From Phycisphaerae bacterium (GTDB lineage: Bacteria > Planctomycetota > Phycisphaerae > Phycisphaerales > SM1A02): DNA of 19,488 bases. Position numbers and translations under genes: made by a program. Below are positions 13,545-19,488 of this stretch, one piece after another (the stretch's first letter is position 1; each line of letters starts with the position of its first letter). The stretch covers positions 1 to 19,488 of the forward strand of contig VGXK01000005.1 in assembly GCA_016873355.1 (NCBI GenBank), read 5' to 3'. The notes below the pieces were generated by a model. It did no database searches. It was not told the origin of the DNA and worked only from the letters and a program-made list of their open reading frames with translations.

Positions 13545-14870
13545 TCAGACGAAGCGCAGGATCAGGTCTTCGAGCATTTCCTGACGACCGCTCTCGAGCG
13601 TCGGCGACGGTTCGTCCCGCATGAGCCGTTCGCACTCGGCGAGCGAAATCTCCCCCGCTTCGATCTTCCTGCCGAGCGAGTCGTCCCAGCTTCGATAGTG
13701 CCGGCGCACGAACTCGGCGAGCGTTCCGTCGGCGCGGATCGCCGCCGCCGCCCGCAACCCGCGCGCGAACGCATCCATGCCCGCGCGATGGGCGTGGAAG
13801 AGATCGATCGGCTCGAAGCTCTCGCGCCGACGCTTCGCGTCGAAGTTGAGGCCGCCGGTCGTGAAGCCGCCCATGCCGAGCACCACGAGCATCACTCGGG
13901 CGCAGAGCGAAGGATCGATCGGGAACTGATCGGTGTCCCAGCCGAGGTTCGGCGTGCCCATGTTCGCGTCGATCGAACCGAGCGAATTCGCGGCGACCGC
14001 CACCGTGAGCTCGTGCTCCATGGTGTGTCCCGCGAGCGTCGCGTGATTCGTCTCGATGTTGAACGACACGCGGCCGAAGAGCCCGAACTCGCGCAGGAAG
14101 TTCAGGCAGGTGGCGGCGTCCGCGTCGTACTGATGCGTGCTCGGCTCCTTGGGCTTGGGCTCGATGTAGAAGCGCCCCCGGAAATCGATCGCCTTCGCGT
14201 AGTCGAGCGCCATGCCGAGGAAGCGGGCCAGGTGCGAGCGCTCGCGCGGCATGTCGGTGTTGAGCAGAGAGGTGTATCCCTCGCGACCGCCCCAGAAGAC
14301 ATAGCCGAGTCCGCCGAGGGCTTTCGTGGCGTCGAGCGCGTGCTTCACCTGCGCGGCGGCGTGCGCAAACACGCGCGCGTTCGGCGAGGTGGCCGCGCCC
14401 GACGCATAGCGCGGATGCGAGAAGAGATTCGCGGTGCCCCAGAGGAGCTTCGCGCCGCCGGCGCGCTGATGCGCGGCGCAGTGCTCGACGATCGCGTGCA
14501 GGTTGCGCTCGCTCTCGGCGAGCGTGCGCCCTTCCGGGGCGATGTCGCGATCGTGGAAGCACCAGAAGTCGATGCGGCACTTCGTCAGGAACTCGAAGAA
14601 GGCGTCGACGCGCCGCTTCGCGTTGTCGAGCGATTCGCTGCCGTCGTCCCAGGGCGTGAGCGCGGTCGGCGCGCCGAACGGATCGCCGAGGCCGTTGCGC
14701 ATCGTGTGCCAGAAGCAGGCGGCGAAGCGCAAGTGCTCGCGAGCGGTTCGCCCTTCGACGCGCTCGCTCGAATCCGGGTCGTAGTGGCGGAACGCGAGCG
14801 TGTCCTTCGGGTCCGGACCCTCGAATCGAAGCGTGCGAACCCCCGGAAAGTGCTCGGCGGACGCGCTCAT
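13545..14870 (-). CDS. xylA: Xylose isomerase
   Basis: The 441-residue enzyme interconverts D-xylose and D-xylulose and is close to the usual 440-residue class II length. Catalytic and metal residues are all present: FHDRD with His106 and Asp109, VFWGGREGY (191-199), FYIEPKPKEP with Glu237 and Lys239, FNIETNHATLAGHTMEHEL with Glu273 and His276, and the second metal site IDANMGTPNLGWDTDQFP with Asp301, Asp312 and Asp314. The ATG at 14870 gives the normal N-terminus; no clear Shine-Dalgarno site is seen. No xylulokinase or transporter is adjacent within the window, so it may be transcribed alone. It converges with the VWA gene, with 49 bases between stop codons and no visible terminator. Confidence 0.97.
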   Translation of the reverse strand: MSASAEHFPGVRTLRFEGPDPKDTLAFRHYDPDSSERVEGRTAREHLRFAACFWHTMRNGLGDPFGAPTALTPWDDGSESLDNAKRRVDAFFEFLTKCRIDFWCFHDRDIAPEGRTLAESERNLHAIVEHCAAHQRAGGAKLLWGTANLFSHPRYASGAATSPNARVFAHAAAQVKHALDATKALGGLGYVFWGGREGYTSLLNTDMPRERSHLARFLGMALDYAKAIDFRGRFYIEPKPKEPSTHQYDADAATCLNFLREFGLFGRVSFNIETNHATLAGHTMEHELTVAVAANSLGSIDANMGTPNLGWDTDQFPIDPSLCARVMLVVLGMGGFTTGGLNFDAKRRRESFEPIDLFHAHRAGMDAFARGLRAAAAIRADGTLAEFVRRHYRSWDDSLGRKIEAGEISLAECERLMRDEPSPTLESGRQEMLEDLILRFV

Positions 14871-14953
14871 GCGGCGCGAAGGCTACCGCCTGGTTCGCCG
14901 CTTCGAAACAACGTGCCGGCGTGCAACGGCGGGCAATGGCGAGCGAGCGTGCC

Positions 14954-14984
14954 GACGCGACGCACGCAACGAGGCCGTCGCGTC
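14954..14984 (-). terminator. Possible hairpin at the end of the polytopic membrane protein gene
   Basis: An 8-base perfect inverted repeat, 14954-14961 with 14977-14984, encloses a 15-base loop and overlaps the stop codon of the gene at 14983. There is no T tract, so it is at best a weak or factor-assisted terminator. In this GC-rich context such repeats also occur by chance. Nothing else was found in the 112-base gap 14871-14982. Confidence 0.25.
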
Positions 14985-15954
14985 AGGCAGGCGGAAAGTC
15001 GCCGCGACGGATGAGCGGTGCGAGCACGAGCCCCGCGTTGCCGAGGGCCACGAGCGCGGCAAGGAGGATCATGATCGCGCCGCGCAGGCGCCGGGATGGC
15101 ACGGCCAGCGCGGGCAGCATCGCGATCGGCGCGAGCAACGCCACCAGCCACGGCCAGCGCGGGAAGTCGTCGTGCGCGTACGAGGCGCCGATCGCCGTGG
15201 CGCCGACGATCAGCGCGGCGATGACCGAAGCAAGCGCCGGCGCCGGAAGACGCTCGATCGGAGCGTCGAGCATGCCCGCATTGCGCACGATGGAGTCCGG
15301 CGCAGTGCGCGCCGCGGAGCTCTGTGCGCGAGCGTTCGGCGCGGAGCGTGGCGATGACCGCGCGCTCCGGCGCCGATTCGCCAGCGCGACCAACAGCGTC
15401 GCGCCCAGCAGCGTTGCACCCACGCACGCGGTGATCGTGGTCAGCTTCTCGAAGGCGCTGGCGATCACGACGAGCGCCAACCCACCGAGCGACGCCGACG
15501 CACCGAGCAGCGCCGCGATCGGCGCCCGCATCGCGCCGAGAAGGACGAGCGCCAGCACGGTCGTCGCTGCGCCGATGGCGAGCCTCCAGGACCACGAGTC
15601 GAATCCGGGCAGCGCCAGCGACCACGCCATCACGGCGCCCGCGACGAGCGCCATCGCGGCGCCGACGATCCATCTCGCTTCACGGGTGAATCCGGCCGGC
15701 GCGAGGATCCCGACGAGCGAGATCGCCGCAATCGCCGGCGCGAACCATTCCCACTTCGACGCGATCGGCCAGTTCCACCCCTGCCGTGCGCGGAAGCTCA
15801 GTGCGAACGCGATGGCGACCGCCGCGAGCGCGGCGCGGGCGCGAAGCACGAGCGCTCCGCGCCCGCGCATCGGCACGAACAGCATCACCGCCGCCGCCGC
15901 CAGCGCCAGCAGCGACGGCACGATCACGCCATGAAGGGCGATTTCCTGCGGCAT
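14983..15954 (-). CDS. Polytopic membrane protein of unknown function
   Basis: The 323-residue product has about nine or ten hydrophobic segments, with a long basic and Ser/Ala-rich loop at about residues 195-230 that should be cytoplasmic. I see no enzymatic or transporter signature. The ATG at 15954 is preferred since it starts just before the first hydrophobic segment and leaves 16 bases to the stop of the YceI gene; a start at 16002 would add 16 polar residues and overlap that gene. It is probably cotranscribed with the YceI-family gene. Cytochrome b561-like partners sometimes accompany YceI, but the heme-binding histidine pattern expected of that family is not seen here. Confidence 0.7.
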   Translation of the reverse strand: MPQEIALHGVIVPSLLALAAAAVMLFVPMRGRGALVLRARAALAAVAIAFALSFRARQGWNWPIASKWEWFAPAIAAISLVGILAPAGFTREARWIVGAAMALVAGAVMAWSLALPGFDSWSWRLAIGAATTVLALVLLGAMRAPIAALLGASASLGGLALVVIASAFEKLTTITACVGATLLGATLLVALANRRRSARSSPRSAPNARAQSSAARTAPDSIVRNAGMLDAPIERLPAPALASVIAALIVGATAIGASYAHDDFPRWPWLVALLAPIAMLPALAVPSRRLRGAIMILLAALVALGNAGLVLAPLIRRGDFPPA

Positions 15955-15970
15955 CGCCGCGAGCTCGCGG

Positions 15971-16672
15971 TTACTTCTTCTCGACGACGCCTTCGAGCGC
16001 AACGACCACCTGGACGTTGCGACCGAGCGCGTTGCCCTGCATTCCGTAGTTCACGCCGAACTCGCCTCGGTCGATCGTGAAGGTGGCCTCGAAGCCGGAG
16101 CGGCGGCCCATGCGCCCATCGGCCGTACCCGTCCACTCGACCTTCGCGGTGATCGGCTTCGACTTGCCTCGGATCGTGAGGTCGCCCTGCACCTCAAGGA
16201 AGTTGCCGCCGAGCGACTTCGCGCCGGTGCTCTTGAAGGTCATGGACGGGAACTCCTTCGCGCTGAAGAAGTCCGGGCTCTTGAGATGGTCGTCGCGCTG
16301 CGTGTTGGCGGTGTTGACGCTGTTGACGTCGATCGTGATGTCGAAGGAAAGCGACGCGGGATCCGCATCCTTCGCGGTGATCGTTCCCGTCACCGAATCG
16401 AATCGCCCCCAGAACATGCCGGCGCCCGCGTGCAGCACGCGGAAGAGCGCCACCGAATGGCCCGAGTCGACCTTGAAGGTCTCCTTCGCGGATACGGTCG
16501 TCACCGAGGAAGGCGCCGGCGCGGGGCGCGCGGACGGCGCGGACGAGGGCGTCGAGTTCTGCGACGAGGCTGCGGCGGCGCCGAGCAGCAGCGTGCCGGC
16601 GACGACACCTGCGAGCATCGCCGCGGTGCGGGCGCCGCGGCGGGACGGGGCGGGTGTTCTCATGGGGTTCAT
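15971..16672 (-). CDS. Secreted YceI-family (lipocalin-like) protein
   Basis: The 233-residue product begins with a Sec-type signal peptide (basic RRGAR, then hydrophobic MLAGVVAGTLLLGAAAASS). A Ser/Pro/Ala linker follows, and then the YceI domain starting at FKVDSGHSVALFRVLHAG and continuing through DDHLKSPDFFSAKEFPSMTF, GDLTIRGKSKPITAKVEW and the closing FGVNYGMQG region. YceI proteins form a lipocalin-like barrel that binds isoprenoid lipids in the periplasm. The start at 16672 is decided by the strong Shine-Dalgarno site AAAGGAG at 16686-16680; an ATG at 16663 and a far upstream one at 16717 are less well placed. It precedes the polytopic membrane protein gene. Confidence 0.92.
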   Translation of the reverse strand: MNPMRTPAPSRRGARTAAMLAGVVAGTLLLGAAAASSQNSTPSSAPSARPAPAPSSVTTVSAKETFKVDSGHSVALFRVLHAGAGMFWGRFDSVTGTITAKDADPASLSFDITIDVNSVNTANTQRDDHLKSPDFFSAKEFPSMTFKSTGAKSLGGNFLEVQGDLTIRGKSKPITAKVEWTGTADGRMGRRSGFEATFTIDRGEFGVNYGMQGNALGRNVQVVVALEGVVEKK

Positions 16673-16679
16673 GCGATGA

Positions 16680-16686
16680 CTCCTTT
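16680..16686 (-). promoter_or_regulatory. Strong Shine-Dalgarno site of the YceI gene
   Basis: On the minus strand the bases read AAAGGAG and end seven bases before the ATG at 16672. It is the only strong ribosome binding site I found in the window, and it fixes the start of the YceI gene. The rest of the 91-base gap (16673-16763) shows no clear terminator for fliS and no convincing -10/-35 pair. Confidence 0.7.
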
Positions 16687-16763
16687 GGTGCGGGTCGCGA
16701 TCGACCGCCCGAAGCATCGCAGATTTCGCGAATCGCCGACGGCGCCGACGAGGGCGGATGCGA

Positions 16764-17183
16764 TCAGGCCACCGCGTTCGCGGAGATCGCGGCGGGCCCG
16801 CTGCCGGGATTCCGTCGCCGTCGTTCCCAGGCGTCCCGCTCGTGACGAAGCAGTCGCGTGACCTCGTCGGAGGCGGCGGGCAGATTCTGGATCACCGCAC
16901 GGGAGAGCTGTCCGTGCATGTACACGTAGAGGCGCGCCACCGTGTTCACGAAGATCGGATCGGCGTCGCGGCGCACCGACGACATGAGCTCGCGCAGGAG
17001 CGACCGCCCCGCCGACGCGGCGCGGTGCCCGTCGTCGTAGGCGCGCCGGCGAAGGGACTCCGACACGCGCTCGGATGCCGCGATCGCGCCGTCGATGAGA
17101 TCGAGGCGCTGATCGATCGGCGCCGCGGAGTTGAAGCGCACGGCCGCGTACCGCTCGCTCGCCGATCGTTCGGGCGGGATCAT
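16764..17183 (-). CDS. fliS: FliS-like flagellar export chaperone
   Basis: The 139-residue, mostly helical protein has the expected FliS size and layout. An N-terminal Tyr (ERYAAVRFNSAAPIDQRLDL) corresponds to the family's Y-x(n)-TASPEELI-LMLYDG element, which continues here as IDGAIAASERV. Later, LYVYMHGQLSRAVI resembles the conserved LYxYMxxRLxxAN motif. FliS binds the C-terminus of flagellin in the cytoplasm and prevents early polymerisation. The start overlaps the stop of the fliD-like gene by ATGA, and the fliD-fliS order is the classic arrangement, which supports the call. The C-terminal 25 residues are Arg-rich and then Ala-rich, and probably disordered. Sequence similarity is moderate, so the call leans partly on context. 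Confidence 0.8.
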   Translation of the reverse strand: MIPPERSASERYAAVRFNSAAPIDQRLDLIDGAIAASERVSESLRRRAYDDGHRAASAGRSLLRELMSSVRRDADPIFVNTVARLYVYMHGQLSRAVIQNLPAASDEVTRLLRHERDAWERRRRNPGSGPAAISANAVA

Positions 17184-19488
17184 GCGCCGCTCCTCTCGAG
17201 CGATGCGAGCATCGCCTGCATCGAGCTCTGCTGCGCCCGAAGCCGCTCGATCGCCAGTTCCATGGCGGTGAATCGCGCCAGCAGCAGCGAGCGACGCCGC
17301 GCGAGACTCTCGTTGATTCGATCGATCGTGGCGTTCGCCGAGTCGATGCTGCGATCCATGCGGGAGGCATCGGCATCGAAGGCGCCGGTCGCCGCCTCGA
17401 CGAACGCGCCGAGCACGACGCCGAATCGTTCGGCCACGCCGTCCGCGTCGGCGAGCATGGCGCGGGCGCCGTCGGGGTCGGCCTCCAGCGTCGCCGCGAG
17501 CTTCTGTTCGTCGAGCGTGACGCTTCCGTCGCCCGAAATCGTGATTCCCAGGTGCGAAAGCCGTCGTCCGTCAGGTCCGAAGGTCGAGCCGGCGAGCGAG
17601 CGCAGGGCGTTGCGGGCGCGGGTGGCGGCCACGCCGCCATAGAGCGCACCGCGCGTGTCGGTTTCGGGATTCACGGAGGTCGCCTGCCGAAGCTGCGAGA
17701 TCGCTTGGCGCAGCGCGGTGACGAATGCGGCCACCGCGCCGAAGATCGGCTGGTCCGACGGCGCGATCGTGACGGTGACGACTTCATCCGACGCCGCGTG
17801 GAGATCGAGAATCGCGCCGGCGATGAGATCGTCGATGTGATTCGACGCTCGCGTGAGGAGCGTGCCGGCGCCGTCGTCGGGCGAGATCAGGATCCGCGCG
17901 TCGCGTCCGCGCGACGCGGTCACGAGCTCCAGATCCGTGCCCGTGATCGAAAGCGAGAGGTCGTTGCGGCGGCCGGTGGCGAGCGACTCGATCGAGAGTC
18001 GGAGTTCGCCGTCGTCGCCGGTGACGAGGGACGCGTCGATGCCGTCGAATCCGTCGAGCATCGAGACGAGCATCTCAGCGCTCTCGCTGCCGTCGAGCGA
18101 GAGGTGGCGCGTGCGCGTGCCGTCGATGCTTCCGGTGCTCGAGGCGCCGGCGATGCGAAGCGCCGCCGCCGCACCGCCGGTCGAGTCGACGATCGAGAGG
18201 GATGCCGGACCGTTCGAGTGATCCACGACTTCGACGGCGTCGCCCCAGGCATTGACGCCGACGGTGACGGGAATGCCGCTCCCGGCGACGGCGCGCGAGA
18301 GATCGGCGAGCGTCATGCCCGCGGTGATTGCGATCGTCGCCGCGGCGCCGGATCGGCTCGTGATCGTGATCGAGCCGTCCACCGGATGGCCGGCGATGCG
18401 TTCGAGCGAGGTGCCGAGGCCGACGTCGGCGCGGCGCAGATCGCGGGAATGCAGCGTGGCCGTGCCGCCGTTCGCGCCGATGCCGAGTTGCGCCGCGACC
18501 TCGCCGCTTGCCGCGAGCGACCCGGCTCCGTTCGAGAGATCCCTGAGCCGCAGGCGCGCGGCGCTCGAGTCGAGGCCGACTTCGAGGTCGAGTCCGGCGG
18601 CGCCGGCGTCGGCGCGGATGCGTTCGAGCAGCGTCTCGACGGAGTCGGCTTCGCCGAGATTCGAGATCGTGACCGAGCGGCCGAGGGAGTCGACGAGCGT
18701 GAGCGAACCGGCGAGCGTGATGCCGATGCCGCCGTCGAGCGCCGTGAGCGCAACGTCGTGCATGCCGAAGAGGATTCGACGGCCGTGGTGCACGCTCGAC
18801 GGCGACGGCGCGCTGCCGTCGATCGTCGTCTCGTCGAGACCGAGCGCGCGAAGCGTGGCACGCGACGGCGCGTCCGAGTCGGTCGTCGGCGTCGGTGCGC
18901 CGAAGGAAAGCGTGCCGGCGCCCGAGTACTTCACGGCAAGACGATCGCCCGATTCCGCAATCGAGATCGACGCAATCGAGCCGAAGCCCGCCGACGCGAT
19001 CGCGGCGTTGATGCGAGCGATCGCCTCTCCGAGCGTGCTGGCACGAGGCGGTGAACCGGAGGCGCCGGCGCCGAGATCGACGAGCACCTGCGTTCCGTCG
19101 ATCGAGATCGCGAAGGTTGGAACGCCGTCGACGATGGGAACGCCCGAGCCGATCGACGCGAGTTGCGACTGCGATCCGAGGAATGCGATCGTGGCGCCGG
19201 CGAACGTGTCGGAGCCCGCGCTCGAGCCGAGCATGCCAAGGGAGTTCGCGGTCGTGCCGCCCCCCCACTCCTGCACCACGATCGAACCGCCGCCGTCGCT
19301 CGAGTCGACGAGTTCGATCGCGCGGCCGTCCGCGGAGAGTCGCGCGTCGACCTCGATCGCGCTCGCGGCGTCGATCTCGTCGAGAACGTCGTCGATCGTG
19401 AGCGCGTGCCGAAGATCGATCACCGCGGTGTCGCCGCTGCGATCCGTGATGCGGATGCGGCCTCGTTCGATGCCCAGTCCGCCGCGGA
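17180..19488 (-). CDS. fliD: FliD-like flagellar hook-associated protein 2 (partial, 5' end beyond window)
   Basis: The last 768 residues are in the window. The frame is open to the right edge, and the residues before the GTG at 19423 (GRIRITDRSGDTA) belong to the same repeat, so the true start lies outside. At least three units resemble the flagellin hook IN motif, each a strand ending in DxSGxxxxI or a variant, then a helix with TxxDVLxxI, then a strand ending in VDxSxG. The C-terminal domain has the FliD pattern, with DTRGALYGGVAATRARNALR, FGPDGRRLSHLGITISGDG and TLDEQKLAATLEADP. A final coiled coil follows (about the last 90 residues). FliD forms the filament cap. It is well above the usual 450-600 residues. 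The fliS-like gene follows directly. Confidence 0.88.
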   Translation of the reverse strand, partial: RGGLGIERGRIRITDRSGDTAVIDLRHALTIDDVLDEIDAASAIEVDARLSADGRAIELVDSSDGGGSIVVQEWGGGTTANSLGMLGSSAGSDTFAGATIAFLGSQSQLASIGSGVPIVDGVPTFAISIDGTQVLVDLGAGASGSPPRASTLGEAIARINAAIASAGFGSIASISIAESGDRLAVKYSGAGTLSFGAPTPTTDSDAPSRATLRALGLDETTIDGSAPSPSSVHHGRRILFGMHDVALTALDGGIGITLAGSLTLVDSLGRSVTISNLGEADSVETLLERIRADAGAAGLDLEVGLDSSAARLRLRDLSNGAGSLAASGEVAAQLGIGANGGTATLHSRDLRRADVGLGTSLERIAGHPVDGSITITSRSGAAATIAITAGMTLADLSRAVAGSGIPVTVGVNAWGDAVEVVDHSNGPASLSIVDSTGGAAAALRIAGASSTGSIDGTRTRHLSLDGSESAEMLVSMLDGFDGIDASLVTGDDGELRLSIESLATGRRNDLSLSITGTDLELVTASRGRDARILISPDDGAGTLLTRASNHIDDLIAGAILDLHAASDEVVTVTIAPSDQPIFGAVAAFVTALRQAISQLRQATSVNPETDTRGALYGGVAATRARNALRSLAGSTFGPDGRRLSHLGITISGDGSVTLDEQKLAATLEADPDGARAMLADADGVAERFGVVLGAFVEAATGAFDADASRMDRSIDSANATIDRINESLARRRSLLLARFTAMELAIERLRAQQSSMQAMLASLERSGA

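Noticed and set aside
14947..14967. Six-base stem at 14947-14952 with 14962-14967
   Set aside because: It is too short for this GC content and competes with the 8-base hairpin at 14954-14984.
17180..19423. fliD start at the GTG at 19423
   Set aside because: The frame continues to the window edge, and residues before the GTG complete an IN-type repeat, so this Val is internal.
1..19488. CRISPR array, tRNA, rRNA, insertion sequence or attachment site
   Set aside because: No regularly spaced repeats, cloverleaf, rRNA core motif, transposase motif or flanking direct repeats were found by reading. Short recurring words such as GAGCGC reflect codon use.

Overview
The window is GC-rich and densely coding, with 14 protein genes, 13 of them on the minus strand. 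No rRNA, tRNA, insertion sequence or CRISPR array was seen. Base composition, the mix of genes (long FliD-type protein, xylose isomerase, GTPase/GAP1-like proteins) and many single-membrane-segment proteins suggest a Planctomycetota bacterium, perhaps Phycisphaerae-like. This is an inference from style and gene content; no marker gene proves it. Shine-Dalgarno sites are mostly absent; genes inside operons are joined by ATGA, GTGA or TGATG junctions or short overlaps.

Layout in transcription order on the minus strand, from right to left. (1) 19488-16764: the 3' part of a long fliD-like gene, overlapping a fliS-like chaperone gene by ATGA. (2) 16672-14983: a secreted YceI-family protein with the only clear Shine-Dalgarno site, then a polytopic membrane protein of unknown role. 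(3) 14870-13545: xylose isomerase, xylA. (4) 12473-1446: a tightly packed eight-gene operon. In order it encodes a zinc-ribbon TRAFAC-type GTPase, a GAP1-like membrane-spanning protein, a 997-residue helical single-pass membrane protein, a roughly eight-segment membrane protein, a MotA/TolQ/ExbB-type channel protein, two TolR/MotB-like single-pass coiled-coil proteins, and a lipoprotein with three beta-sandwich repeats. (5) 1328-1: 6-phosphogluconolactonase and the 5' part of ruvX. The only plus-strand gene, 12503-13495, encodes a membrane-anchored von Willebrand factor A protein. It diverges from the GTPase gene with only 29 bases between the start codons.

The eight-gene operon plus the divergent VWA gene is the most interesting part. 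Read together, the parts suggest an envelope-spanning, proton-motive-force-driven machine controlled by a cytoplasmic GTPase. The GTPase/GAP1 pair supplies nucleotide-dependent control. The MotA/TolQ-like protein with two Asp-bearing partners supplies the ion-driven motor or energy coupler. The coiled coils, the large helical protein and the lipoprotein would reach across the periplasm. The individual families are recognisable from motifs; their assembly into one system and any role (conflict or defence, envelope maintenance, transport) are inference.
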